A DNA stretch of 64,000 nucleotides from Paralvinella palmiformis (Eukaryota; Annelida; Polychaeta; Terebellida; Alvinellidae), in the NCBI GenBank assembly GCA_025642065.1, contig JAODUP010000486.1, forward strand, positions 538,501 through 602,500. Direction: 5' to 3'. This document shows positions 9,713 through 21,542 of this stretch, piece by piece (position 1 is the stretch's first letter; every line of letters starts with the position of its first letter). The position numbers and the translations under genes are program-made. Below the pieces are notes generated by a model that was not told the DNA's origin, did no database searches, and saw nothing but the letters and a program-made list of their open reading frames with translations.

Positions 9713-11030
9713 GAAACCATTTGCTCGCTTCCATCAACAAAACCTCGCCGTATGAATCTGTTCTCACTTGGGTTATGCCAAAGGCATGAAATTGGCGTGA
9801 ATAAATCGGAAAACATCTGAAATGGGACACCAATGGCAGTAAGAGAGGAGGAAAATTATACTGTGTTAAATAGTTTTTCTTTTTTATCAACAGGTGGTTG
9901 CTGCGGTATTGAAGTCAAGACACGTATCACAACCTTTCTGGCGTTTCCTAGATTTCCTGTTTGAGGTTTCTGTGTATGACCAGAATAAGGAATTGCTTGA
10001 ATTTTAATGAGGTATTCAAATAAAAGATAATAAATGTTTACAGCGTTTCTCTTAGATTAGCGGGAAACTATTGTCTGTAAGTTTGTTTTTTATCCACACA
10101 CAGAGGTGGTATTTTGATGCCAGGGTTTGTAATACTGGACTGAGCAGTATTTGTATGCTGGTCACGTAAATTCAGTTATAAATGCAGTAGACGCTGCTAT
10201 TGTGCTTATACTTCCTGTAGACCAAGCACTGAACTGGTCAATTAAAATATATTTATGCTAATTGGTTCTGTTTGGAAACAGTTTCCCTAGAGGCGTGTTT
10301 CCTTTTTGGCATTTAAAGGGTTTTTTCTATCTCTAGGGTTTTATACTGGGCCATTATAACCGGAAGAGGGGGCACTTACCCAAGGGGTACTATGCCCCCA
10401 AACTAGGTTAAATATACAGTTTCTATAAAATCATTGTATATTGTTTGCTATGTACTGGAGTACTTCAGTAGTGTATTAATACTTTAATGTGTACGTTTTA
10501 TGAATATATTCTGCTGACACACAAAAAATGTGTGATTACATCTCAAAATGTATGTTCTGTATTTTATTTCACAATATAAAGTCGCCTATTTGTAGTTCTT
10601 ACTTAAATAAAGTCAGATTGTTCAATTTAAAAGGTGTTTGGTTGTTGATGTACATAAGAGATGACTCGAGAATTACAAGAATGGAAATAAAATTAATTTT
10701 CTATGAGTACTTTGAAACATATATTAGGAGCCAGTCAATTTGATAAAATTATAAACTACAACTTCAATTATTAGTGTTTTAGTATTGCAATGTTTTGTTG
10801 GAATACCTGTATCTTCTGCGTTTGATATATAGTGTGTTCTATATACTTAACTTTCATTAATAAATTTTCATCATTCTCATAATAAAAGTAGAATGTAGAT
10901 CCTAAAGAAATAAACTAATTGTATGGGTTATAAATAATGTGTCTGTTCTCATTGATTTTTCTAAAGTTGTACAGATAACCCAACAAAGTGATGCTTTTTT
11001 AGGAAGGATCACCCATTCACTAACATACAA
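9713..11030. other. AT-rich DNA, nothing recognised
   Basis: Only short frames with AT-driven composition. A short match to 8510-8565 lies near 9775-9820. Confidence 0.5.
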
Positions 11031-11037
11031 CGGCAAG

Positions 11038-11063
11038 CACGCACGCACGCGCACACACATACA

Positions 11064-11100
<37 letters not shown>
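11038..11100. repeat. (CGCA)/(CA)n then (TA)n microsatellite
   Basis: GCACGCAC run, short CA run, then about 36 bases of TA repeat. Confidence 0.95.
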
Positions 11101-11102
<2 letters not shown>

Positions 11103-12800
11103 AGACCTGTTGTAAACCAATAGTGTCTGATTATAATAGTGAATCAAAAACTGTATCACCTTTTATAGATAACCGCTAAAACAGTTTGCTATGAATCGTC
11201 CTTCTATTAAAAGTAACACGATTCTGTAGAATAAACAAGTTTTAACTTTGCCTTATATATATTTGCTTACGACATTATAACTTGAAAGAATGTACACTAA
11301 TATAAATCACACCAGGGGCTTGCAAGCAGTCGTGGAAGTAATAGGAAAGTATCCCGTATATGTTACTAAATATTTTAATACGCATGAACCACCCATTAAA
11401 TTAAATTAATTAAAATAATCTTCTATCTATATTAATCCAGTCAATTATTCAGACACCACTGTATTCAAACAACTTGTTGACCAAGGTATTTTTTAACTAA
11501 CCGATATTCATCAGATGTTACACAAACATCCTTTCCTTTCTAAACATACAGATGAAGATGAAGATTAGTTCTATAATCTGTCCAAATAGATAGAGGATAA
11601 ATATATTTTTAGTTGTATCGTGATCTATTTACAATTAACTTTACAAGACCGTATTAACTCTGGTAATGTAACGATATATCATACCTAAATTATGTTACTT
11701 TAATATTAAAACATAGAATACTTTTAATATGAAGTTATCATCATAATGTCGTAATTTGCCATTGAACGGAATCTGGTGATGAAATATGACAAGCGTGTTA
11801 AAAATTAGAAAATATATCGCATCAAATTAACTGCACTTGGAATTGGGATACCGGATTATTGCAGCATGGATAAATATGTTGTACTAAGAGCATATCAACT
11901 ACCCAACTAACAGAAAACAACATTACGTCAATATTATTAATATATTACTTAGAAGATGCATAAAGCCCTATGTTGAACTGTGTCATGAGACGGTTTTACA
12001 AATGTTTGCATTAACAGTATGAAACAATCAATTCTGACGAGTTTGTAATCTATTTATATACATTTCATGTCACCAAAGAAATCAAACTTAATACACTGAG
12101 CAATGGCGCATTTATTGTTCTCTTCGGTAAAGCAGCACTTATTTCTAAATATATATTAACTGTAAAATTAACTTTCATTCTATTTCTTAGTTGGAGTCGC
12201 ATCGCTCAAATATCGACTTTTCTACTGCTGCTATTATACAAAAATCAAACCAATTTAATGTTATTTACAAAAGTTCAAAGTGATGTTAGCTATTTGACAG
12301 CGTGTAGGATTTACCTAGCTCAGCAACTAAGTTGTTTTTAAATTAGTATGACTGGTGATTTATGATTTAACCAAGATTATAACTACTGCATCATTCACGA
12401 CATCTAAGCTTAAAAAGTGTAAGGATAATGAATAATAATAATTACAAAATTTCTATAGCGCCAACATCCTCGAAAAGAATCGAGCTCAGTGGTGCGCCTA
12501 ATACAGGGGTTGGGCAAACTCATAATCAGCATGACATCTGCATCAACAGTACTTGCAAGTGTACGGATTTTACAGAAAATGACAACACCCGACTGCTTAG
12601 CCAGAAATTTAGCGAAAATAAAATATAACACTTGAATCATGCTGTAGCTAAAACAAAAGTATTTAGCTTGATTGTAGTATAGTTAAAGATTAATTAATTA
12701 TAAGAATAAAATGCCATTTGATGACTTAACATGTTCAGAGAATGAATTCCAAAGAGTAGGGACAGCAACTTGAAAAGCACGAGTCCCAGCAGGATTATGA
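11101..12800. other. AT-rich DNA, nothing recognised
   Basis: No support for a gene. A slightly GC-richer patch at 12460-12570 has overlapping open frames on both strands, neither convincing. Confidence 0.5.
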
Positions 12801-12819
12801 AAATGATAATATAGTTCAA

Positions 12820-13265
12820 ACAGTACCGAAGCTATGACGCGCTATTACGGTTTGCTTCAGCGCAGATGTCAGTCTTTTAATAGTGATTAAGATAAACAGT
12901 TTTAATAGTAGTCGCTTCGTGACGCCTGCCCGTTGTAAAACTGATCTTTGAAGACAGTGACAATTGGGTTATATACTTTATATATTATTGCTTTGAAGAA
13001 AGATACAGCAATTGAAAAATAGGGCTGATTAGATACTTAATCTAAACATTCTCACTACTGCCGTGATCTGACTTGGGTGTTCTACTCCCAAACTCAACGG
13101 CTATAGGTGATTCGCATTTTGATTTTGCTTGGACTGTTGAGACATTACACATGTCTCAGCAATCTGAATTCAGTCCCCTGAAGAAACGTCCAGAGTTTGA
13201 GGTTCGAGATTCTCTGTGCCTGTGCCTTATTATAAACAGCTAAAAACATACACACACACACACAT
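12820..13265 (+). repeat. Interspersed repeat R3, copy 1, with (CA)n end
   Basis: About 440 bp, matching 32940-33425 along its whole length and 21543-21800 over its second half. Shared marks are GTACCGAAGCTATGACGC at the start, GAGACATTACACATGTCTCA in the middle (it contains the palindrome TGAGACAT...ATGTCTCA), and CACAGCTAAAA followed by CA repeat at the end. No coding capacity. Probably a non-autonomous mobile element ending in a microsatellite; class unknown. Confidence 0.75.
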
Positions 13266-13659
13266 TTGAGACTTGAGACATAATCATTCATCATCTTACT
13301 CATAATATCTAGGAAATAGATTTATGAGATTGCCTGTGACTATCTCATAGCCAAACACAGTCAACTTTCTCTTGACTTAATCCTGAGTTAATCTTGTTGA
13401 TACCAGCATATTTGTAATCAATGGCTGCAATGTTATTTCATGTCATTGCACATTTTATTGAACACAATGTGAGGGGGGGGGGCACGTTCACCAATTGTAA
13501 TTGGATTATGTCATGTTGGTTTGAGTGTGGAGGCAAAGTTACATGCTACATGTATCAAATTCATTTATATAGTTATTAAAATTATATCAGAGTAATGTGT
13601 TAAGTCAAGTGAAAAATATCAAGACTGAAGAATGATTGTCTGATGATACTGGTGTAGAT

Positions 13660-13791
13660 ATGGTGAGCGCTAACACGAGTGAACCCCCGTCCCTCCATCT
13701 CCATCAACCCGAGTCTGGTGATGAGACGCCAGAATCTCTACCTCGGAAATCACTATCAAGATGGCTGCTAGCAACATTGAAGATATACTAA
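13660..13791 (+). CDS. Possible coding segment, 43 aa, unknown product
   Basis: A GC-rich island in AT-rich DNA. From ATG 13660 a 43-codon frame reads MVSANTSEPPSLHLHQPESG and then DETPESLPRKSLSRW to TAA 13789-13791. The serine/proline/glutamate-rich composition suits a disordered cytoplasmic or nuclear segment. ATG is followed by GTGAGC, which also looks like a splice donor, so the coding part could lie upstream instead. The sequence just past the stop (TACTAACCTTCACAG) resembles a branch point and acceptor. Undecided. Confidence 0.25.
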   Translation: MVSANTSEPPSLHLHQPESGDETPESLPRKSLSRWLLATLKIY

Positions 13792-13799
13792 CCTTCACA

Positions 13800-15290
13800 G
13801 GACCACATCTTCATTTAGCAAGCAAATATTATGAGAAAGAATAGGAATCGTTGCGTCTCAATGAAATTTACCTCTTCAAGTTTTTAATTAAAACTTAGTT
13901 GGATAAAATTCAGCATGTTTTGCTTATTCTAGTAATAAGCTTGCAACCTTATTTGTTGTATTAATGGGACCACCATAATTCCATATATGTTAAATTCAAT
14001 ATTCCAACATGGACTTTAATCAAACATATTATCATATAACAAACTTTGTTAGAAGAATATGTTTTCTCTTTATATATCATTGGCAATATTACAAGTATCG
14101 AATGATTGAACGTTTTATTCTTCTGTCAATGGCTTCTGGTAGATTTCTCTATGAACTGACATCCTGATCATGTGTCCTAATTGAGATCTGTTTAACTAGA
14201 GGCTAAAGAATTCATTTGTGTATTATTGAGAGCATAAAGTTTTTATTCATTTTTCTACCCGTTATTTAAGCATAAACAGTATTTTCTTGATTAGTAACAT
14301 CCTTACTGAAACCACAGGATTATAAAAACACTGGATCTGACATTCTATAGCACATACATCAGTGAGAGCTAAGTCTACTATCTATACAGAGAATGCTGAT
14401 AACATGTGCTGGACATAGATAGCATATATTTCAAGTATAAACTGGCTCTTGTTATCAGGAAATATGATGAGTTAATGATCAAATCAAGTACTTGATAAAT
14501 TTATAGATTGAAATTAATGTCTGAAATGTTACTATTTCATAAATAATTTTTTCAATGTTGTCTGTTCAGTTACTCCATTACGCTATTAACTAGGTGTTAC
14601 ATGTGGTTCTTAATACAAATTTGTTGACAATCAATTATATAATACCTACAGAAGAAGGGTTATCCAGAGTTAGCTCTTCAATTTATGAAAGATAAAAATA
14701 TGAGATTTGGTCTCGTCCTAGAATCTGTAAAAAATGATGTAATAAATAGGCTTTCTGTTACGTTTGATTAGCTGGTTTTAATTTGATTTGATAAATAAAA
14801 TGCACATTATGTAAACAGTTTACTAACATACATAAATATATTAAAACTCCAAGATGATATAATCACTCATTTATATGGCACATACTAGGTCTTGGATGTA
14901 GGCATTTTAGATTAACTTAATCTGCTTGAAAGAAGTCATTAACAATTTTTGAAAATCTAAAAAGGCCATCAAATTATAACATCTGTTGAGTTAGGCTTAT
15001 TATCATGCTAAAGCAATGATGCAGCAGTTTCTTCATCTTTTTAAATTTTAATCAGGGCCCAGAATTTGTTTTTAATTCAGTTGCTCCTGGGCAAGTATAG
15101 ATTGGAAATGCAATGACCAACAAATGTTTTCATTTGCCCAACAAATTTTCACCTGATCTAAATTTATCATTTATTTTAAATCTGCTATATTTCACCTAAC
15201 TGCATATAAACATGTATTTGTAATGAAAATCGACAAAAAGAGAAGTGTTTGACAAGAAATTACCAAGAAACCGTAGCCAGTAAACTGCAA
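13800..15290. other. AT-rich DNA, nothing recognised
   Basis: Long stretch without supportable genes or repeats. Confidence 0.5.
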
Positions 15291-15299
15291 TGAATACCG

Positions 15300-15512
15300 G
15301 TTTTAATCAGCTTACGCCGAGATTCCATATGGGTTATGCGAATTCGACAATTCGATGTAAAAGTACAAGCGTGACTCGACATGTGCGACTGCGTATGCGA
15401 TTTGAGAAAGTGACAAAATGGATCGCTCCAATTTGTAGCGATTGGTGTGAATCTGATGGTTGACCCGGTCGCAAAATTCTGGATTCAACCCTTTGATTCG
15501 AGTATCCAATAA
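15300..15512. other. CpG-rich patch, possibly a transposon fragment
   Basis: About 210 bp with many CG dinucleotides (for example ATGCGAATTCGACAATTCGA), unlike the flanks. Open frames on the minus strand (66 codons ending at 15312) are not convincing. Sequences of this style are common in short non-autonomous DNA transposons. No terminal inverted repeats were found. Confidence 0.3.
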
Positions 15513-16133
15513 GGCTTTCCAAGAAAAATAGATAAAAAATAAATGAAATATCTCATCGATTTAATCAGATTACAGTAAGAATCCAATAGGAAATTATGAT
15601 TAACGACTAAAACAAAGTGGCAGGCTGTCCGAAATATTAATTATAGTGTTTCAATTTAGCTTTTTTTAGTGAGGTGAAAATGAACTATAAATGCCAAGTT
15701 TTCATATTGATTAAAATGACACCAAGAGGAATCATTTCCTTTCAATGCTAGATATAATATTTGTGGTATCCAAGTTGCTCAGCAAAATGTCAATATTTTG
15801 CGACAAAAGCAGAAAGTTGTACCTTTCAGCAATGTTTAATTTTAAAATAATACTCAATGAGGCATCAAATACGCACGCAGGTCTTTGTTGACTTATCTAC
15901 TCTTCCATTTGACAGTTAGCATTATACACAGACATCCCAAGAAATGCACACATATAATATATCACTGTATCTTTAAATAACAATCTATTTACATATATAT
16001 TAAGATCAATTTCCTTCGATTAGCAAACACAGCTGTAGTAGTGATAAGGATATGTTTCCCTATCATATGAATCTGAATGACATTTTCTGCTATTCTTACG
16101 ATTTGCAATGTACATATCAGAATTTCAAAAACG

Positions 16134-16136
<3 letters not shown>

Positions 16137-16218
<82 letters not shown>
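16137..16218. repeat. (TA)n microsatellite, about 80 bp
   Basis: Pure TA repeat. The tyrosine-isoleucine frames across it are artefacts. Confidence 0.97.
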
Positions 16219-16222
<4 letters not shown>

Positions 16223-16603
16223 AAAATGTTTCTTAACCATTATTTGTCTGCTTCAGGAATACCTCAGTTATATAAATATTTAAAATAATTATCCCTGGTT
16301 GTATTATAAAATATTTGTAGCCAGGTCACATTCATAACAATCATACCTGTCTATTATTACCTTATTACATTTCTATATTTGACCAAACTCTATTTCTCAA
16401 CGTTGATTTAGGCGAGAGGCGAAGAAGCACGATAACTACCTTGTCAATTGTTATATACAATCTATTATGTTAATCATCTGACGATTTAATTTCATTGTAA
16501 GATATATAAATATAAAATTAAGGATGATTTAATGACACAACACCCATTCAACAACCGTATGATACCCTAACAGTATCAAATGTATAAATTCCACATATTA
16601 TTA

Positions 16604-16610
16604 TTATTAT

Positions 16611-16641
<31 letters not shown>
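16604..16641. repeat. (ATT)n(AGT)n microsatellite
   Basis: Short trinucleotide run. Others nearby are an imperfect GTT run at 16800-16834 and ATT at 17427-17463. Confidence 0.9.
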
Positions 16642-16642
<1 letters not shown>

Positions 16643-17425
16643 TTAAAGGGTGGATTCAAGTTTTGAGGAATCAGAATGAATGGCAAAGACATGATTTTAG
16701 GTTCTAAAAATCATCTTGTTCTAACAATAAACATCGAATCATTAGCTGCTTATTTATGCAATCTCTTTTAACTGAGATTACTCCCCGTTAGTTGTCATCT
16801 TTGTTGCTGTTGCTGTTGTTGTTATTGTTGTTGTTCCATCCAGTACGACATTAAGCCTACCATAATGTAATTATTGCTATATATGTGACAAACCTAATAA
16901 CAATTTAAACCCATAAGAAACTCCATTTACAAACTCTATCACTATGTGAGTGAATGTCCGCGTAGAACAGTCATCTGAGCTGAATTTAATGTGATTTAAA
17001 TACCGAGACTTAAGCAGTTCCAATGTATAACATTGTTAATTTGAGTAACTAAGTTAGCTCGATAAATTATGGGTCAATTTACATATCCATAGAGTATTAG
17101 TGGAATTGGATTTCATGTTACAACATAAGGCTATCTTTCATTTACAGGGGTTGTTTTGTACTTAAAGCAACACAAACAAAAAACAGTTTTCGTCTTATTA
17201 AATAACAAGATAAATCTAGATATTTTTGCCAGCACAACATCATGTAATTTCTATCATGAATAAATATACCAGGTGAACCTTAACAAACTATAGATAACTA
17301 CAATATAATATAATCGGTGTCATTATTTACTCGTTGAACCTAGAAAGTGCTATAATAGTTTGTATGTTGTTACATATGGTACCCAGGCTATGAGTTTGCC
17401 AAAATCCTGTCCTATAGAAGTTGTG

Positions 17426-17460
<35 letters not shown>

Positions 17461-17802
17461 ATTAACATAGTTTAGTATATCAGCTGAACACCAGGAACTT
17501 AATTATGTTTCTAATCAGGATCCACCTTCTGATGCCACAACTACATATGATAATTTTTAATTTAAGAGAGACAATAATTTGTATTCTATATATATGTCCG
17601 AACATAATCTGACGAGTGACAGAGAGTTAGATATGTGATATTAATTGACAACTAAAAAGCCATTGAAAGTTTCTTCTTTCTGGGAACATGATATGACAAT
17701 TAAACAATTAACTGCCCGAGTAAACCTTATTTAAATAAACGACAGTGACCGATTTTATACTTTTTATAGCAGGTTTCTGTGATAACAAATATCAATATCA
17801 GA

Positions 17803-18290
17803 GCTCGAAATTAACAGCAGCAAAGGTAATATTTGCACGCGAGTTCCTCCATAATGCTCCCTAGAATTTGGTGTGGCAGCAAATATTTACGACCTGGTTT
17901 ATCAGACAGAAAGAAATTATCAAACATCAATAAAACACGCCCGACTCCTAAACCAGCGGACCTAACATGTTTCGGCCTGAATAGTTGTGACGTACGCATG
18001 CGCTGGAAATGTCAACTACATATGATGGTGAATAAATCAAATTCTGTGCAATAATAAGGTTATTGTAAGAATCATCGTTCGGTGCAAACGTCATTGCCTG
18101 CTACTAGGTGATAGCAGCATTGTGTCAAGTATATTTTTACAGGGTTGTTTTCACGGACACGGAATATTTAACAAGAAGGCAACATTGAATAGCTAATGCA
18201 TTACAATTAGACACCTCCTTGAAATTTGCTGCCAGGAAATTGCATTTCCTGCCAAACAAAAAGACTGGCAGCAAAGGTTTGCTGACTCTA
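17803..18290. mobile_element. Possible non-autonomous hAT-like element
   Basis: The left part begins CAGAGCTCGAAATTAA, close to termini seen in some hAT-type elements. GCAGCAAAGG occurs near the left edge and again, in the same orientation, in GGCAGCAAAGG near 18271. GC is higher than the flanks. A true inverted terminal repeat pair and an 8-bp target duplication were not confirmed, so this is tentative. Confidence 0.25.
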
Positions 18291-18304
18291 AAATGTATGT
18301 GAGG

Positions 18305-18305
<1 letters not shown>

Positions 18306-18379
<74 letters not shown>
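18306..18379. repeat. (TA)n microsatellite
   Basis: Pure TA repeat. Its position corresponds to the TA tracts at 34208 and 50430 in the duplicated arms. Confidence 0.97.
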
Positions 18380-18381
<2 letters not shown>

Positions 18382-18582
18382 TTTAAAATATTACCCTTTA
18401 TATGACTGTTGATTTCTTTGGTATCTTCCTAACATAATATAATAAAAAGGCTCTAAGAACGATTGATCCAGCTTTGTGACATCAGGAAATATCGCATATT
18501 ATATAACAACAATTAATAATTAAATTAATTAATTAAATAATAACAATTAAATAACAACTAATCAAAATACAGTCAAAATCAC

Positions 18583-18588
18583 TTTATT
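18583..18588 (-). promoter_or_regulatory. Candidate polyadenylation signal
   Basis: AATAAA on the minus strand, about 125 nt after the stop of the PAN-like exon at 18713. The spacing suits a terminal exon. Confidence 0.35.
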
Positions 18589-18712
18589 TTAATCTCATAA
18601 AAGTTGATACAGAAAAGAGTACTATTATATATTGTAGATAATATTGATTTACCGATGAATACAACTTATATTAATCAACAAAGAGATAATATCTACTTGA
18701 AAAGCTCATTAT

Positions 18713-18892
18713 TCAGATGTTGGCTTTGACATTTGTCAGTACAAATCTGTCAAACTGTTTGTTCCTGCTACTGAAGCAACTCGATTCACATTTATTATTC
18801 ATTCGACATCTAACATTACATTCTATTTCCGCTTCCCAGTATTTATCCCCCGGACTAATATCACTTGGGACACGTGCCTGATGGATCAGTCC
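18713..18892 (-). CDS. PAN/apple-like exon, intact copy (probably terminal exon)
   Basis: On the minus strand a 3' splice site (ATATTCTCAG) ends at 18893. From there 59 codons run open (GLIHQARVPSDISPGDKYWE... CNVRCRMNNKCESSCF... NKQFDRFVL...) to TGA 18713-18715. The spacing C-x3-C-x5-C followed by a phenylalanine-containing strand and a K-Q-x-D-R-x-V turn is reminiscent of PAN/apple domains, which mediate protein or carbohydrate binding outside the cell. The homologous frames at 22.7 and 44.8 kb align over the full length with one 3-residue gap and supply the cysteine missing here (DRC instead of DRF). A polyadenylation hexamer follows. The duplicate at 36.4 kb is frameshifted. Domain name is inference from the cysteine pattern. 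Confidence 0.5.
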   Translation of the reverse strand, partial: GLIHQARVPSDISPGDKYWEAEIECNVRCRMNNKCESSCFSSRNKQFDRFVLTNVKANI

Positions 18893-19334
18893 CTGAGAAT
18901 ATGTAGGGTCCAGAACTTACTTGTGAATGTTTATACGATATTCAAATACAGCCTTAAAATATTACAGCAATAATCTTTAACAAATGTTTCCTTCTTGTTT
19001 GTTTGTGTTAACCGTACCTCTTTTCGCCAAATAAGTTAACAATAATTCCATATAGGCTAGATCATTAAAACTGTGCAATAATTTAAACTAATTTGTCATA
19101 TAACAGATTATGCTGTCGAGATCGTAGAAGATTTTATATTTAGACAATAAATATTGGCTGGAAGATCTCCTGTCAAATAGACACACAGCTATAATTTATA
19201 TTTTATGAGATTTATTTCCCTAGCCAGACGCCTCTCGGCTCACCTCAACTCAATCAACCTAGAAATTAGATAGAATTACAACTAAATCAAACAAAGTTCA
19301 TTGAGAAAGGATGGAAAGACATACATATAAAGCC

Positions 19335-19457
19335 AGGTAGATAAACACAGATAGATAAAGACAGATAGATAAAGATAGATAGATAAAGATAGATTGTTAG
19401 ATAAAGATAGATAGATAAAAAGGTTAGATAAAGATAGATAAAGATAGAGCGATAGAT

Positions 19458-19496
<39 letters not shown>

Positions 19497-19763
19497 TAAA
19501 GGTAAAGTTAAATAAAGATAGATAGATAAAGATAGATTGATAGATAAATATAGATATAGAGATAGATAGATAGGTAAAGGGAGATAAAATATATAAAGAT
19601 AGATAGATACAGATAGTTAGATTGGTAAAGAGAGATGTAGATAGATAGATAGGTAAAGAGAGGTATAGATAGATAGATAGATAGGTAAAGATAGACGGAT
19701 AGATAGATAGACATATAGATTAATAGATATATATATATAGATAGATAGATAGATAGATAGATA

Positions 19764-19799
<36 letters not shown>

Positions 19800-19925
19800 T
19801 ATAAATAGATCAAGATAGATAGATCAAGATATATAGATCAAGATATATATAGATGAAGATAGATCGAGCAAGATATATAGATAGATAAAATTAAATCGAC
19901 AGAGAACGATAGATAGACAGATACA
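19335..19925. repeat. (GATA)n compound microsatellite, about 590 bp
   Basis: Long array of GATA with AAGATAGATAGATA, GATT and GATC variants. The leucine/serine/tyrosine-rich frame on the minus strand is an artefact of the array. Confidence 0.97.
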
Positions 19926-20352
19926 GAAAGATAGAATCATAACATACATGATAATTAAAATATACATGATATTAAAACATACATGATAATTAAAACATTG
20001 ATACTAATGAATTGCCTATAATCGCAAGTACATGCGTAATTGGATGTACTTGTGTTTGAATTGATCACAATTTGTGATCAATTCGAGTGATTGGATGTTC
20101 TTGTTTGTATCGAATGTCACAGGTTTTGGTGTGGTAATAGTAATGCGGTGGAATGCGATGTTTGCCAGTGGTGGTGTCACATTAGATGTGGCATAAACAT
20201 CTCGAAAATTACAATTTGGTAGTTGAAGATAATATACATATATTGGTTGTTTTTAATGACTAAATACATTTATTTATTTGTCTCTTTCATCTACCTCAGG
20301 TAAACCTTTAATGAAATAACAGCTAGAACAGTTGCATTTTTAAATAAAACAT

Positions 20353-20355
<3 letters not shown>

Positions 20356-20397
<42 letters not shown>
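20356..20397. repeat. (TA)n microsatellite
   Basis: Pure TA repeat. Confidence 0.95.
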
Positions 20398-20402
<5 letters not shown>

Positions 20403-20499
20403 TTTCTTTAAAAATATTTTAAAATAATTTATATATGATGCTTTACATCATGTTGTTGTTACTCCTTTCTTATGTCATGTGGAGTTGATTTTTTTGCAG

Positions 20500-20574
20500 G
20501 TTGAACGGATCATGGAGGGAAAATTGAGGCAGGAAGCCACATCATCTGCGCACGCATTGACCAGCAACTGTTAA
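20500..20574 (+). CDS. Candidate 3'-terminal coding exon, 24 codons
   Basis: A pyrimidine-rich run ending GATTTTTTTGCAG at 20499 is followed by one open frame in phase 0: VERIMEGKLRQEATSSAHAL, then TSNC and TAA 20572-20574. The other two phases hit stops early. AATAAA follows 33 nt after the stop. Acceptor, short polar C-terminus and polyadenylation signal in order make this the most classical terminal exon in the window. The product is unknown and the preceding exon was not located; the 13.66 kb frame is a possible but unproven partner. Confidence 0.4.
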   Translation, partial: VERIMEGKLRQEATSSAHALTSNC

Positions 20575-20606
20575 ACTAATTTACATAGGTTATATTTTCC
20601 CCTGAG

Positions 20607-20612
20607 AATAAA
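20607..20612 (+). promoter_or_regulatory. Candidate polyadenylation signal
   Basis: AATAAA 33 nt downstream of the stop codon of the candidate terminal exon at 20500. Confidence 0.45.
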
Positions 20613-20670
20613 GTTCTATAAAATTATGTACCAAGGTGGGTTTTATATCTAAGTGATGTTCTTATATAAA

Positions 20671-20733
20671 ACAAGTCGGCCTATTTAACCTACCTTGTGC
20701 GCAAAAGTTGCGGTAAAACAGCATCATTAGCAT
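20671..20733 (+). mobile_element. SINE family 1, 3' fragment
   Basis: Only the end of the core survives (CAAGTCGGCCTATTTAACCT, then GTGCGCAAAAGTTGCGGTAAAACA) with a short (CAT) tail. Confidence 0.65.
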
Positions 20734-20926
20734 TTATATTTATAAAAAAAAAAATAATGATTCAAAATGCACATAATTTTGTTATTGCAATCATTACATA
20801 AAAGAGCAGAAACAATTACACAATAATAACAATAAACACAGATCTAAACATGTTCATTCACACTCGTGAAAAATTATTTAATGTAAAAAGTTACATAACT
20901 GACATGTTTCTAGTACATCAAAAGTG

Positions 20927-20933
<7 letters not shown>

Positions 20934-20974
<41 letters not shown>
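20934..20974. repeat. (TA)n microsatellite
   Basis: Pure TA repeat 80 bp before the 11-bp satellite. Confidence 0.95.
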
Positions 20975-20980
<6 letters not shown>

Positions 20981-20986
20981 GGTCTC

Positions 20987-21042
20987 TCCGATTCGGTCTT
21001 GTCTCGAAATAGTCTTGTCCCGATTCGGTCTTGTCACGAAGT
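20987..21042. repeat. 16-bp imperfect repeat, three copies
   Basis: Three units of the form CGATTCGGTCTTGTCT (the middle one CGAAATAGTCTTGTCC) lie between the TA tract and the 11-bp array. Confidence 0.8.
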
Positions 21043-21053
21043 GACCGCACGCC

Positions 21054-21470
21054 GTGACATAAATGTGACATAAATGTGACATAAATGTGACATAAATGTG
21101 ACATAAATGTGACATAAATGTGACATAAATGTGACATAAATGTGACATAAATGTGACATAAATGTGACATAAATGTGACATAAATGTGACATAAATGTGA
21201 CATAAATGTGACATAAATGTGACATAAATGTGACATAAATGTGACATAAATGTGACATAAATGTGACATAAATGTGACATAAATGTGACATAAATGTGAC
21301 ATAAATGTGACATAAATGTGACATAAATGTGACATAAATGTGACATAAATGTGACATAAATGTGACATAAATGTGACATAAATGTGACATAAATGTGACA
21401 TAAATGTGACATAAATGTGACATAAATGTGACATAAATGTGACATAAATGTGACATAAATGTGACATAAA
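21054..21470. repeat. 11-bp satellite, about 38 near-perfect copies
   Basis: The unit GTGACATAAAT is repeated for 417 bp with no change that I can see. Because 11 is coprime to 3, all three minus-strand frames are open and encode the same cyclic 11-residue peptide (MSHLCHIYVTF). Plus-strand frames are closed by TAA. The long overlapping frames are therefore a property of the repeat and not evidence of a gene. Homogeneity implies recent expansion. Confidence 0.97.
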
Positions 21471-21542
21471 GAGAAGTCAATTATTCTTAATTTAATAATC
21501 TTAGGTTTCCGGAATAATAAATAGAAGACGCTTGTGTAATTA

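Larger units (their letters stand above)
16310..19270. repeat. Segmental duplicate of the 34.08-36.87 kb block
   Basis: Three collinear stretches match the left arm of the inverted duplication in direct orientation: 16310-16450 with 34080-34200, 18300-18500 with 34208-34430 (both starting in a long TA tract), and 18555-19270 with 36255-36870. Between them this copy carries unrelated DNA at 16450-18300, and the other copy carries a LINE remnant. Similarity is visibly lower than between the two arms, so this is an older duplication. Confidence 0.7.

Noticed and set aside
12410..12640. Overlapping 66- and 76-codon frames on both strands
   Set aside because: Mutual shadows in a modestly GC-richer patch with no splice signals or motifs.
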